The notes: a model not told the origin generated them from the letters alone. Numbered from the stretch's first letter, positions 27,573 through 35,768 are shown. The stretch is 64,000 nucleotides of DNA from Hymenobacter setariae (GCF_007713685.1 NZ_VMRJ01000001.1:1408129-1472128), one strand, 5' to 3'. A program made the numbers and translations.

Positions 27573-27612
27573 AAAACCCCCGCGTTGGCTGTAAGGCTGG
27601 CGCGGGGGTTTT
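27573..27612 (+). terminator. Intrinsic terminator of icd
   Basis: AAAACCCCCGCG (27573-27584) pairs exactly with CGCGGGGGTTTT (27601-27612) around a 16-base loop, giving an A-rich/T-rich flanked GC stem 24 bases after the icd stop. It can work in both directions. Confidence 0.88.
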
Positions 27613-27736
27613 GCGTGTAATGCGGCTTCTAACTGATTCTGGTAAAGCTCGCCTACATGTGCGACTAGCGCGATGCAACCAACAAGAGCGAACCAATCAT
27701 CATTTTGGAAATCAAATCGTTTGCCAGCCATATATC

Positions 27737-28243
27737 ATGACGCTATCTACTACCCTACTAGGTCTATTCCTCTGCGTAAGCCTCGGTAGTTGCTGTTTTG
27801 ACCCATGTCTTGGGTCAAGCACTATTGCATCCACTGGCTTTGTATTTGACTCCGACACCTTAGCTGGCAGGGGCTTTCGACAAACCGAGATTCGCTCGCT
27901 TTATGTGGTGCAGTACAGCGATAACCGCTTGACACGCCCCATTGACACCTTACGCTCAGCTCCGGCTGCTCAGCCGCAACTAGTGCTATTTGATAAGCGC
28001 CGGATTCAATTGCTATTTACCGGCGATTCGAGCAGTCGCTTGCCTTCCTATTTCCGCATTGTATTACCCAACGCTAACCTGCATTTTGATATACAGCAAG
28101 TAACAATTACCTTGAAAACTTCTGAGCAATGCCGCACAACTTGTCAAGATGTGACAGGCGTAAGCTTTACGCTGAACGGCCGACCAACAACTGTTTTGGG
28201 TGCCTATACCGGTGCCGAAGGGGCCGTTAAGCTGAGCAAATAA
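27737..28243 (+). CDS. Cysteine-rich lipoprotein of unknown function (family member 1)
   Basis: A 168-residue lipoprotein. The signal peptide MTLSTTLLGLFLCVSLGSC gives the acylated Cys19, followed at once by CFDPC. A further pair of Cys occurs near the C terminus (SEQCRTTCQD). Pattern and layout resemble the gene at 38503 in this window: Cys cluster after the lipobox, a central block of the type FRQTEIRSLYVV / FRADQIDTLFIV, and a late Cys cluster in a beta-rich segment. The frame is open back to 27560 through the icd terminator, so the ATG at 27737 in front of the signal peptide is taken. No function can be assigned. Confidence 0.75.
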   Translation: MTLSTTLLGLFLCVSLGSCCFDPCLGSSTIASTGFVFDSDTLAGRGFRQTEIRSLYVVQYSDNRLTRPIDTLRSAPAAQPQLVLFDKRRIQLLFTGDSSSRLPSYFRIVLPNANLHFDIQQVTITLKTSEQCRTTCQDVTGVSFTLNGRPTTVLGAYTGAEGAVKLSK

Positions 28244-28250
28244 GTACTCA

Positions 28251-28291
28251 ATACTGGTGTGAGTTAAGCTGCGTTAAACTCGCGCCAGTAT
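28251..28291 (+). terminator. Hairpin after the lipoprotein gene
   Basis: Arms 28251-28265 and 28277-28291 are 15 bases with two mismatches that become G-U pairs in RNA. The element starts eight bases past the stop codon. Confidence 0.65.
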
Positions 28292-28308
28292 CACGTAGGT
28301 AGAGCGGC

Positions 28309-28316
28309 TACATTTG
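28309..28316 (+). promoter_or_regulatory. Promoter -7 element of the YfiT pair
   Basis: TACATTTG fits TAnnTTTG and lies 20 bases before the ATG at 28336, which would leave a leader of roughly 13 bases. No clear -33 element. Confidence 0.5.
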
Positions 28317-28335
28317 CGGGCTAACGCCTCCGCTT

Positions 28336-28869
28336 ATGCCTACTCCTGCCGACGACCACCTGCGCTACCCTATCGGCCCACCGCAGCTACCTACCGCGCC
28401 GCTTTCACCCGCCGAGCGCACTGCCTACTTGCAACAGCTAGCCGACTTACCCAGCGACCTAGGCGCGATGGCCGCCCGAGTTGGGGTTGAGCGGCTGCAG
28501 TTACCCTACCGTCCCGGCGGCTGGACGGGCCAGCAAGTCATTCATCACGTGGCCGACTCGCATATTAATAGCTACTGCCGCTTTCGGCTGGCTTTGACAG
28601 AGGATAACCCAACCATTCGGCCTTACGACGAAGGCACCTGGGCCGAGTTGCCTGATGTAGCAATCACGCCCGCCGCCGTGTCGCTGGCGCTGCTAGAGAG
28701 CCTGCATAGCCGCTGGGTGACGCTGCTGCACCACCTCACCGAGGCGCAGTGGCAACGCACGTTTTACCATCCTGAAAGCAAGCGTGCTTCTACCCTAGAC
28801 CAAGCCCTGGCACTGTATGCTTGGCACGGGCGGCACCACCTAGGGCATTTAGCTTTGCTGGTGTCTTAA
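28336..28869 (+). CDS. YfiT/BstA-like metal-dependent hydrolase or thiol transferase, copy 1
   Basis: A 177-residue DinB-like four-helix protein that matches Bacillus YfiT along its whole length: RYPIG near the N terminus, LPYRPGGWT (about 55-63), QVIHHVADSH, then LALTEDNPTIRPY, and WHGRHHLGH near the C terminus. The three His that bind the metal in YfiT are kept (one in HHVADSH, two in the final WHGRHHLGH). Relatives are linked to bacillithiol S-transfer, and bacillithiol occurs in some Bacteroidota, so a detoxification role is likely but inferred. A second copy starts 15 bases after its stop. Confidence 0.88.
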   Translation: MPTPADDHLRYPIGPPQLPTAPLSPAERTAYLQQLADLPSDLGAMAARVGVERLQLPYRPGGWTGQQVIHHVADSHINSYCRFRLALTEDNPTIRPYDEGTWAELPDVAITPAAVSLALLESLHSRWVTLLHHLTEAQWQRTFYHPESKRASTLDQALALYAWHGRHHLGHLALLVS

Positions 28870-28883
28870 CCTTGCTTTCTTCT

Positions 28884-29420
28884 ATGCTTACGCCTGTTTC
28901 CGACGAACACTTGCGCTACCCTGTGGGGCGGCCGCAGCTGCCTACGGCCCCACTCACGGCGGCCGAGCGCGCTCCTTACATTCAGCAACTGGCCGACCTA
29001 CCTGCCCGATTGACTGACGCTGCCCGCCGGGCAGGCGGTGAGCGCCTACAGCTCCCCTACCGCCCCGGTGGTTGGACGGGTCGCCAAGTTATTCACCACG
29101 TGGCCGATACCCACCTCAATCTGTATGGCCGCTTCCGATTGGCGCTCACGGAGGACAATCCCACCGTGCGGCCCTTCGACGAAGCCGCCTGGGCTGAGCT
29201 GCCCGACGTGGCCGCTACTCCCATTACCGTGTCGCTGGCCTTGCTCGAAAGCTTGCACAGCCGCTGGGTTATCTTGCTTCAACACCTCACCGAGGCTCAG
29301 TGGCAGCGCACTTTCTACCACCCGCGCTACCACACCACCCTTACCCTCGACCAAGCGCTGGTGCAGTACACCTGGCACGGCCAGCATCACCTAGGGCATG
29401 TGGAGCTGCTGGCGGCCTAG
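28884..29420 (+). CDS. YfiT/BstA-like metal-dependent hydrolase or thiol transferase, copy 2
   Basis: A 178-residue paralogue of the preceding gene with the same signature blocks (RYPVG, PYRPGGWTGRQVIHHVADTH, LALTEDNPTVRPF, TWHGQHHLGH), all metal-binding His included. The ATG at 28884 is chosen because family similarity begins at DEHLRYPVG; the frame itself is open further upstream across the end of copy 1. The 14-base gap means the two are co-transcribed, and keeping both with intact metal sites suggests different substrates rather than decay. A strong hairpin follows. Confidence 0.88.
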   Translation: MLTPVSDEHLRYPVGRPQLPTAPLTAAERAPYIQQLADLPARLTDAARRAGGERLQLPYRPGGWTGRQVIHHVADTHLNLYGRFRLALTEDNPTVRPFDEAAWAELPDVAATPITVSLALLESLHSRWVILLQHLTEAQWQRTFYHPRYHTTLTLDQALVQYTWHGQHHLGHVELLAA

Positions 29421-29449
29421 CGCTACCAAATTAGCATTTACTTGACACG

Positions 29450-29502
29450 CTTAAAGCGACAAAGCCATGTGGAGCTAGTCCACGTGGCTTTGTCGCTTTA
29501 AG
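29450..29502. terminator. Bidirectional terminator between convergent genes
   Basis: Arms 29450-29473 and 29479-29502 are 24 bases with one mismatch around a five-base loop. It lies between the stop of the second YfiT gene and the stop of the minus-strand TPR gene and can serve both. Confidence 0.85.
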
Positions 29503-29516
29503 AGAACCTAGGGCGG

Positions 29517-30353
29517 CTACTTATTGCCGCCTCGCACTAGGCTGTTGCCTTTGCCATAGCGGCGCAGGCTTTTTTCGGCTTCAGGATTGAGTTGGGCGGC
29601 CTTGGTGAGGTCACGGCGGGCCTCCTTCAGGCGGTCGAAGCTGGCGTAACTGATGCCGCGGTACTCAATAGCATCGGCGTAGAGTGAATCGATAGCAATG
29701 GCCCGGGTGAAGTCCGATACGGCGGCCTTGTACTGGTACATCTGCATCTTGGCCACGCCCCGTCCAAAGAAAGCTTCCTTGTCATCGGGCCGGTACTTTA
29801 CGGCCCCGCTAAAGTCGTTGGAAGCGGCTTTGTACTGCTTTAGCATCAATTCATTAACGCCTTTATTATAGTATAAGTCGGGGTTGTTGCGCTGCAAACG
29901 CAGGGCGGCCGCGTAGTCGGGGGCCGCGTCTTTGTAGTTCTTGAGGTTGGAATTGGCTTTGGCGCGCTCTAGCAGCGCCCTAGGGTTGCGAGGATTAGTA
30001 CGCAGCGACACGTTGGCGCGGGCCAATTGGTACTTATAGTCAGCGGCCGTCATCTTCTTTTCAGCAGCGCGGGCAGCCGAGGCTTCTGCGGCCGAGGGAG
30101 CGGTGGGGTCAGCCGTGGCATCGGTAGCCTCGGCAGCGGGGGCATCTAGTGCGGCTACCGATACGCTGCCCTCCGTAGAGGCTGTGGTGGCCGTGGCCGT
30201 TTCAGGGGTGACTGGGGCGGGGGCAGCTACGGGGGTAGCTACCGTGGTACTAGTGGGGCGCTCTTTTTCGGTAGTGGTAGTGGCGCAGCTGGTTATTAGG
30301 GCCAGCCCGGCAAAAGCAACGGGTACTAGGTGCGGAAAAACTGATTTCATCAA
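29517..30353 (-). CDS. TPR-repeat lipoprotein
   Basis: A 278-residue lipoprotein. The signal peptide ends in lipobox LITSC (Cys about 24), then a long Thr/Ala/Pro/Glu-rich linker (to about 100), then tandem TPR helices (about 110-265) with the usual spacing, for example NPDLYYNKGVNELMLKQYKAA and DKEAFFGRGVAKMQMYQYKAA patterns. It should be an outer-membrane or periplasmic scaffold for protein contacts. The Thr/Ala linker could span the periplasm or be glycosylated, as Bacteroidota often do at D-S/T sites; that is inferred. It is a single-gene unit facing the YfiT pair. Confidence 0.82.
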   Translation of the reverse strand: MMKSVFPHLVPVAFAGLALITSCATTTTEKERPTSTTVATPVAAPAPVTPETATATTASTEGSVSVAALDAPAAEATDATADPTAPSAAEASAARAAEKKMTAADYKYQLARANVSLRTNPRNPRALLERAKANSNLKNYKDAAPDYAAALRLQRNNPDLYYNKGVNELMLKQYKAASNDFSGAVKYRPDDKEAFFGRGVAKMQMYQYKAAVSDFTRAIAIDSLYADAIEYRGISYASFDRLKEARRDLTKAAQLNPEAEKSLRRYGKGNSLVRGGNK

Positions 30354-30518
30354 CGTGGATAAGGGGCGCGGTATGCCTATTGGTAAAATAAAAGCCAGCG
30401 TCTTTTACGGCAAAAGCCCGAACGGTGGTTGCCCACTTACTGTTATTAATCAACTAGCCACTCACCCTACCTAGGGCTGGGGTACTAGCCTAGGTAGCAC
30501 GCGCGCCCCTGGCTAGCC

Positions 30519-30526
30519 TATCTTTG
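30519..30526 (+). promoter_or_regulatory. Promoter -7 element of lpdA
   Basis: TATCTTTG fits TAnnTTTG; it is 56 bases before the ATG at 30582. A clear -33 element was not found. Confidence 0.5.
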
Positions 30527-30581
30527 CAGGGCTGGCCTGGCTGGCATTTCTTTTTCTGTTTATTTCCCGCACGTTTTTCTC

Positions 30582-31976
30582 ATGGCATTGCAATTTGACC
30601 TGGTAGTAATTGGTTCAGGGCCCGGTGGTTACGTGGCCGCTATCCGCGCCGCGCAGCTCGGGCTGAAAGTGGGCGTGGTTGAGCGCGAGTCGCTGGGGGG
30701 CATCTGCCTCAACTGGGGCTGTATCCCGACCAAAGCCCTGCTCAAAACCGCCCAGGTATACGAGTATCTCCAGCACGCCCAAGACTACGGCCTGACGGTG
30801 CAAGGCGCTGGCTTCGACTTCAACGCGGTTATCAAGCGTAGCCGGGGTGTGGCCGATGGCATGAGCAAGGGCATCAACTTCTTGTTCAAAAAGAATAAAA
30901 TCGAGGTAGTAAACGGTACGGGTAAGCTCCTAGCCCCCGGCAAGGTAGAAGTAACCAAAGCCGATGGCACGAAGGAGACCGTAGAAGCCAAGAGCATCAT
31001 CTTGGCTACTGGCGCCCGCGCTCGCCAGCTGCCCAACCTGCCCATCGACGACAAGAAAATCATTGGCTACCGCAAGGCCATGACCCCCGACAGCATGCCC
31101 AAGCGCATGGTGGTGGTGGGCTCGGGCGCCATCGGCGTCGAGTTTGCGTACTTCTACCGCTCCCTAGGTGCCGAAGTCACCATCGTGGAGTACTTGCCCC
31201 GCATCGTGCCGGTAGAAGACGAGGAGGTGTCGCGCCAGATGGAGAAGTCCTACAAAAAGATGGGCATCAACATTCTCACCAATGCCGAAGTGACCAAAGT
31301 GGACACTAGCGGCGCTGGCTGCAACGTGTTCATCAAAACCCAGAAGGGCGAGGAGCAAATTGCCTGCGACGTCGTGCTGAGCGCGGTAGGTGTGCAGACG
31401 AACATCGAGAACATCGGCCTCGAAGAACTCGGCATTAAAACCGAGCGCGGCCGCGTGCTGGTCGATGACTTCTACCAGACCAACGTACCCGGCATCTACG
31501 CCATTGGCGACATCATTCCGGGTCCGGCGCTGGCGCACGTAGCCTCGGCCGAAGGGATTATTTGCGTAGAGAAAATCACGGGCCACAACCCCGAGCCGCT
31601 CAACTACACCAACATTCCTGGTTGCACCTACGCCCAGCCCGAAATTGCTAGCGTGGGTTACACCGAAGCCGAAGCCAAAGCCAAAGGCTACGAGGTGAAA
31701 GTAGGCAAATTCCCTTTCTCAGCCTCGGGCAAAGCCTCGGCAGGCGGCGTGAAGGACGGCTTCGTGAAGGTAATTTTCGACGCTAAATATGGCGAGTGGC
31801 TCGGTGCCCACATGATTGGGGCCAACGTGACCGAAATGATTGCCGAAGTAGTGGTAGCGCGCAAGCTCGAAACCACTGGCCACGAAATCATCAAGTCGGT
31901 TCACCCCCACCCCACCATGAGCGAAGCCATCATGGAAGCCGCCGCCGCGGCCTACGATGAGGTAATTCACTTGTAG
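30582..31976 (+). CDS. lpdA: Dihydrolipoyl dehydrogenase (E3)
   Basis: A 464-residue FAD enzyme that reoxidises dihydrolipoamide in the pyruvate, 2-oxoglutarate and glycine cleavage complexes. Visible are the FAD motif GSGPGGYVAA (11-20), the redox disulfide GGICLNWGCIPTK with Cys42 and Cys47, the NAD site VVGSGAIGVEF (about 173-183), the second FAD motif YAIGD near 307, and the catalytic dyad in HPHPTMSE (His443, Glu448). It stands alone without E1/E2 genes, as is common when E3 is shared. A TAnnTTTG promoter precedes it and a strong terminator follows. Confidence 0.96.
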   Translation: MALQFDLVVIGSGPGGYVAAIRAAQLGLKVGVVERESLGGICLNWGCIPTKALLKTAQVYEYLQHAQDYGLTVQGAGFDFNAVIKRSRGVADGMSKGINFLFKKNKIEVVNGTGKLLAPGKVEVTKADGTKETVEAKSIILATGARARQLPNLPIDDKKIIGYRKAMTPDSMPKRMVVVGSGAIGVEFAYFYRSLGAEVTIVEYLPRIVPVEDEEVSRQMEKSYKKMGINILTNAEVTKVDTSGAGCNVFIKTQKGEEQIACDVVLSAVGVQTNIENIGLEELGIKTERGRVLVDDFYQTNVPGIYAIGDIIPGPALAHVASAEGIICVEKITGHNPEPLNYTNIPGCTYAQPEIASVGYTEAEAKAKGYEVKVGKFPFSASGKASAGGVKDGFVKVIFDAKYGEWLGAHMIGANVTEMIAEVVVARKLETTGHEIIKSVHPHPTMSEAIMEAAAAAYDEVIHL

Positions 31977-32012
31977 TTAGTAGTTGCATTTAGTAACTTT
32001 CGCTTATGTGAC

Positions 32013-32043
32013 AAAACCCTGGCAGCTAAGCTGCCAGGGTTTT
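32013..32043 (+). terminator. Intrinsic terminator of lpdA
   Basis: AAAACCCTGGCAGC (32013-32026) pairs exactly with 32030-32043 around a three-base loop and is followed by more T. It starts 37 bases after the lpdA stop. Confidence 0.92.
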
Positions 32044-32072
32044 TTAATACCTTTTACTTATTCCTCATTTTT

Positions 32073-32783
32073 ATGAAAATACTTCTTACTATAATTTCAT
32101 TTATAATCTTAGGCTTCTTAGCTGGCTGCTCTACCGTTACCGAAGAAGCTGGCTTTAAGGAAATAGCGGACTTTTATGGTGGTAGTGTATTCCTTAAAAA
32201 GGGTGTTAACATCTCCACTACCACGACTGAACCGCAGGGCAGCTATTTGGAAGTAGCTCTCAGTACACCTGGAATTAGCAAGTACTATAACGACTTACAA
32301 ATACCAGCATCCAATTGTGCTTTTCTAGTATACAAGCATCTTAGACCTAGACAGCGTACCGATTATAGCTACTTCAAAGTGAGTATCCAAGATTCTACTA
32401 CGTCTCACACATATACTTTTTCGCCCGCCGATTTAGAATTCGCCACCCAGTCTATTGGAAATCTAAACGAACTGATGTTCAGCTTACAAGGAGAAGATTT
32501 TCCTGCTATTACTAATAAGCTTGACCCAGCTGCCATAGGTGCGATGAGCCACGACAGTGTAACAGCCAACTTGCACAGAGTGAGTCAAAAGCTTGCTCCG
32601 TTCAGTAGCTATCTGGTGCAGGGCTTTGAGGTTAAGAAAGCACCTTTAGCAGGAAAATTAGTACCTATTGTGCGCTTTGCACTTTCTGTATCGCGGGAGC
32701 AAAAAGGTATGATACCGCTACTTGTTTTTCTCAATCCCACGCCTCACACCCAACGTTTTCTGTGTGGCCTGCGAATACCATAG
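32073..32783 (+). CDS. Lipoprotein of unknown function, AT-rich
   Basis: A 236-residue lipoprotein with a Lys-poor, very hydrophobic signal (MKILLTIISFIILGFLAGC, Cys19). The mature part is rich in Ser/Thr and beta-type patterns; no known domain is seen. The gene is much more AT-rich than its neighbours and uses A/T-ending codons, which suggests transfer from a lower-GC relative or weak selection. It is boxed in by two terminators: that of lpdA upstream and the perfect palindrome directly after its stop codon. Confidence 0.65.
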   Translation: MKILLTIISFIILGFLAGCSTVTEEAGFKEIADFYGGSVFLKKGVNISTTTTEPQGSYLEVALSTPGISKYYNDLQIPASNCAFLVYKHLRPRQRTDYSYFKVSIQDSTTSHTYTFSPADLEFATQSIGNLNELMFSLQGEDFPAITNKLDPAAIGAMSHDSVTANLHRVSQKLAPFSSYLVQGFEVKKAPLAGKLVPIVRFALSVSREQKGMIPLLVFLNPTPHTQRFLCGLRIP

Positions 32784-32857
32784 TTTTGCTTAACCTAGGT
32801 CAATAAAAAAGGCCCCGCATACGCGGGGCCTTTTTTATTGACCTAGGTTAAGCAAAA
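32784..32857. terminator. Perfect 35-bp inverted repeat filling the stop-to-stop gap
   Basis: Arms 32784-32818 and 32823-32857 are perfectly complementary over 35 bases with a four-base loop. The left arm begins one base after the plus-strand stop codon, and the right arm ends one base before the stop codon of the minus-strand YceI gene, so the palindrome is the whole intergenic region. The core is a classical terminator (A6-GGCCCCGC...T6) with a CCTAGG in each outer arm. It should end transcription in both directions. Confidence 0.95.
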
Positions 32858-33496
32858 TTACTGCTTAGCAATTACGTTGAAAGTCAGCGTAAATTCGTCG
32901 TTGATGGCTTTGTCGCCGATGCTGTCGAAGAAAGTCTTCGAGCCGTACTTCAGGCCGAACTTGGTGCGGTCAACGGTCACTTTGCCAGTGGCAGCAGCTA
33001 CACCGTTCTTCACGCCCACTTTGGCGGGGAAGCTGATTTGCTGCGTCACACCTTTGATGGTCATGTCGCCGGTGATGGTGGCGTTGTCGGCATCAGCCTT
33101 GGCACCTGCGATAGGAGCTACGCTCGTGATTTTGAAGGTCGAGGTAGGATAGGTAGGAGCGTCGAAGAAGTCGCCGCTGCTCATGTGGCCCACAAATTTG
33201 GCGTGGTTGGCTGCATCAGTGATGTCAGTGGCCTTCATGGTTTTCATGTCCACGGTTACCGTGCCGCCAGTTACCATGTTATTGCGCACTTGCAGGTCGC
33301 CGCCGGTGAACTGCATGGTACCATTGTGGCCGTGGGTTACGGCCTTGCCTTCCCAGCCTAGGGTGCTCAGTTGCGGCTGCACCTTATAGGTAGCCACAGC
33401 GGCAGTAGCCGACTTAGAAACCGATTTTTGAGCAAAAGCAGCCGGCGCAGCCAGCAAAGCAGCCCCTAGCAGGGCGGGCAACAAGATTTTTTTCAT
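32858..33496 (-). CDS. YceI-family periplasmic lipid-binding protein
   Basis: A 212-residue protein with a signal peptide ending AAFAQ (about 1-22) and a lipocalin-like YceI barrel: TYKVQPQLSTLGWEGKAV (about 36-53), then the HAKFVGHMSSGDFFDAPTYP block (about 97-116), FKITSV, and the C-terminal DRTKFGLKYGSKT block. Relatives bind isoprenoids such as polyprenyl chains and are induced by stress. It lies 50 bases after a MarR-type regulator on the same strand, so the two probably form an operon under that regulator's control. Confidence 0.93.
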   Translation of the reverse strand: MKKILLPALLGAALLAAPAAFAQKSVSKSATAAVATYKVQPQLSTLGWEGKAVTHGHNGTMQFTGGDLQVRNNMVTGGTVTVDMKTMKATDITDAANHAKFVGHMSSGDFFDAPTYPTSTFKITSVAPIAGAKADADNATITGDMTIKGVTQQISFPAKVGVKNGVAAATGKVTVDRTKFGLKYGSKTFFDSIGDKAINDEFTLTFNVIAKQ

Positions 33497-33546
33497 GGTT
33501 GAAAAAAGGTAAGAAAGATTAGAGTGGTGGGCCGGATAAACAACTA

Positions 33547-34002
33547 TCAGGCCCGAATTTTATCAAGTAATGTGTTGAGCTGGCGCTGCTCGGCTGCCGT
33601 GAGCCTATCGAGGCTGCCACGCGCAGGGTTGGCGTGCTCATCTTCATCTATTTGTCGCAGCAAGCGCAGGCCCGCTTCGGTAATGCGAATATCGACGGCG
33701 CGGCGGTTGGCAGGGCATACCGTGCGGGTTACCAACTTTTTCTCTTCCAGCTTGTCTACAATCCGCGAGGCGTTGCTGGTTTTGTCGAGCATACGCTCGA
33801 TAAGCAACGCCACCGTGGCAGGCAATGGGTGCTGCCCGCGCAAGATGCGCAAGACATTGAACTGGGGCGACGTCAGGCCATAGGGTTTAAATGCCGCCAT
33901 CTGGCGTTGTCCTAGCCAGCCAGCCGTGTACACCACATTGAGGTAAGCCTTGTGAGCTTCACTCTGAAAAGTGGGCTGTTTGATTTCGTCTTCCAGGCGC
34001 AT
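33547..34002 (-). CDS. MarR-family transcriptional regulator
   Basis: A 151-residue winged-helix regulator. The dimer helices lie at the ends; the DNA-binding part includes LTSPQFNVLRIL (about 43-54), the recognition helix region LLIERMLDKTSNASRIVDKLEEKKLV (about 66-91), and the wing with PANRRAVDIRIT (about 97-108). It precedes the YceI gene in one transcription unit and likely represses both, with a ligand releasing it. A promoter and a 12-base perfect palindrome that overlaps the -33 region lie directly upstream. Confidence 0.93.
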   Translation of the reverse strand: MRLEDEIKQPTFQSEAHKAYLNVVYTAGWLGQRQMAAFKPYGLTSPQFNVLRILRGQHPLPATVALLIERMLDKTSNASRIVDKLEEKKLVTRTVCPANRRAVDIRITEAGLRLLRQIDEDEHANPARGSLDRLTAAEQRQLNTLLDKIRA

Positions 34003-34022
34003 TGAGTAACTGATTACGACTG

Positions 34023-34030
34023 CAAATTTA
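34023..34030 (-). promoter_or_regulatory. Promoter -7 element of the MarR-YceI operon
   Basis: On the minus strand TAAATTTG (plus CAAATTTA) fits TAnnTTTG, with TTG 21 bases upstream as the -33 element. It lies 21 bases before the MarR start codon. Confidence 0.65.
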
Positions 34031-34045
34031 GTGTACCTACATTTA

Positions 34046-34057
34046 ATGTTGCAACAT
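34046..34057. promoter_or_regulatory. Candidate MarR operator
   Basis: ATGTTGCAACAT is a perfect 12-base palindrome that covers the -33 TTG of the MarR-YceI promoter. Position and symmetry fit a MarR dimer site for autorepression. Confidence 0.55.
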
Positions 34058-34145
34058 CGTTCATGATTTTTTCAAATTTTTTTTAGCTCAGCAATCTGCA
34101 CCGATTTTTGCGTACACCACCCTCAACCTTCCTTTCTTTTACACT

Positions 34146-34724
34146 ATGCGCCTTACTCACTTATTAGCCAGCGTGCTCCTTGGAGCGGGCCTGGCCGCCA
34201 CCCCACGCCTCGGTGCGGCCCAGCCTTCTGGGGGCCAGCCAGTGCGTCCCGGCCGCACCACCCAGTTTCTATTCACTCGCGGGGCCGTGGTGCAGCGCAC
34301 TGGCAACCAGACTACACCTCTCAGCCAGAATATCCGGCTCCCCAACGGCACTAAAATAAATGTGCGCAGTGGCATTGTAGAGCTGCCAACCGGCAAAATC
34401 ACCACGCTACGGGAAGGCGACTATGTAAATGCCGAGGGCGGCATTGTATTCGGGACGCCCGCCAGTGCTGCCGCTGCCCGCGGCGATACTACCGTGGCCA
34501 CCAACGCCAAGTTTGACCCTTACGTGCACGTAGGCACTGCCCCTGCCCGCGTGCTTACCGACGCCCCTACCGACCGCGAGCAGCTCTTAATGCGCAAGAT
34601 TGAACTGCTTAACCGCAAAATGGCGCTGTACAACCAAACCATCACCAACCCGCCCAACACCGATGCCGTGGACAAGCAGCTGCAGGAAATCGACGCGCAG
34701 CTAAAAACGGCCAAGCGCGAGTAA
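34146..34724 (+). CDS. Exported protein, DUF6799-like
   Basis: A 192-residue protein with a signal peptide (MRLTHLLASVLLGAGLAATPRLGAAQ). The central block (about 42-100) has the look of the DUF6799 repeat: short beta strands of the form VVQRTGNQTTPL, IRLPNGTKINVRSG and TGKITTLREGDYVNAEGG; the family name is given from memory. The C-terminal 45 residues form a charged helix. No function is known. It is divergent from the MarR gene, and its promoter is expected in the shared AT-rich gap 34003-34145. Confidence 0.7.
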   Translation: MRLTHLLASVLLGAGLAATPRLGAAQPSGGQPVRPGRTTQFLFTRGAVVQRTGNQTTPLSQNIRLPNGTKINVRSGIVELPTGKITTLREGDYVNAEGGIVFGTPASAAAARGDTTVATNAKFDPYVHVGTAPARVLTDAPTDREQLLMRKIELLNRKMALYNQTITNPPNTDAVDKQLQEIDAQLKTAKRE

Positions 34725-34754
34725 CCTAGGGCCTCTAGAAGCCTGCACAAGGCC

Positions 34755-35768
34755 TCACGATGCTACTGCTGCCAACTGCCCTTCGGCTTCATACACGAGG
34801 CCGAAGGGCTCATCGCGGACAATGAGCATGCCATCAAGGTCGTGCACTTCGGCTAAAGCACTGATTTGCAAAGCTGACCAGATACCTAAGGAAGTTTCGA
34901 CCATGCAACCCAGCATGGGCAGTAGCCCTTGAGCGCGGGTGCGACGCAAAAGGTCGATGCCACGCTGGTAGCTTCCAGCCTTCATCAGCTTGACATTGAC
35001 GCCGTGAAACTGCTGGGCGATTTCGCCGAAGTCAGCCTCATCAGTCACCGACTCGTCGGCTAGCAGCGGCACAGTCGTGCGGGGGCGCAGGTAGCGGTAG
35101 TCGTCGCCTAGGGCGGCGGGCAGGGGCTGCTCGAGCAGGTGCAGCACTAGGCCTGGTACTGCCGCGGCCTGCTCTAGAAAGCGCAGCAGGCTATCGGCGT
35201 CGGGCCAAGCCTCATTGCCATCTACTAGTAGCGGCTGGCCAGGGCAAGCGGCTGCCACAGCGCGCAGGAGGTCCAACCCTTCGCCTTGATTCACCTTAAT
35301 TTTCAACAAGCCAAAGCGCCGGGCATGCTGCTGCTCTATAAAAGCGGCTACCTCACCCGGCGCCATGATGGGTAGCGAGAAAGCCGTGGGCACCCGCGCC
35401 GCTGGCTGCGGCACTCCCAAAAACTGCCACACCGGCTGCCCAGCGCGTGCAGCCAAGCAGTGCGTCAGAGCTGCCTCAAGGGCAAAGGCCAGAGCGTGGG
35501 CTACGGGCTGTGCAGCAAGTAATGCAGCCAGCTCAGGCAGTGTAGCTACCTGGGGCAGCCCGGCTGCGAGCAGGCTCGCAAATTGTTGCTGGAGCAACTC
35601 CTGTGATTCGCCGTAGCGCACGTTAGGTGCTGCCTCGCCCTGCCCCACGCTACCAGCCTGCGCAGCCCGCACCACAAGGTTGGTTTTAGTGGTAGATGCA
35701 TTGCGTGAGATTTTCCAGGTATAGCGCAGTGGAAGCTCGTGCGCCGTTAGGGTCCAGGCCGTAAGCAT
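34755..35768 (-). CDS. Dipeptide epimerase (L-Ala-D/L-Glu epimerase type, enolase superfamily)
   Basis: A 337-residue muconate-cycloisomerase-type enzyme. The N-terminal capping domain contains PLRYTWKISRNASTTKTN, typical of dipeptide epimerases. The barrel carries the KxK pair Lys156/Lys158, metal ligands Asp183 (LLVDGNEAW), Glu213 (LLEQP) and Asp238 (LADES), and the opposing base Lys260/Lys263 (NVKLMKAG); DLDG near 318 helps bind the dipeptide. It likely epimerises L-Ala-D-Glu from recycled peptidoglycan. Two ATGs are possible; 35768 is chosen because the other (35792) falls in the promoter element and has no family match. Confidence 0.9.
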   Translation of the reverse strand: MLTAWTLTAHELPLRYTWKISRNASTTKTNLVVRAAQAGSVGQGEAAPNVRYGESQELLQQQFASLLAAGLPQVATLPELAALLAAQPVAHALAFALEAALTHCLAARAGQPVWQFLGVPQPAARVPTAFSLPIMAPGEVAAFIEQQHARRFGLLKIKVNQGEGLDLLRAVAAACPGQPLLVDGNEAWPDADSLLRFLEQAAAVPGLVLHLLEQPLPAALGDDYRYLRPRTTVPLLADESVTDEADFGEIAQQFHGVNVKLMKAGSYQRGIDLLRRTRAQGLLPMLGCMVETSLGIWSALQISALAEVHDLDGMLIVRDEPFGLVYEAEGQLAAVAS

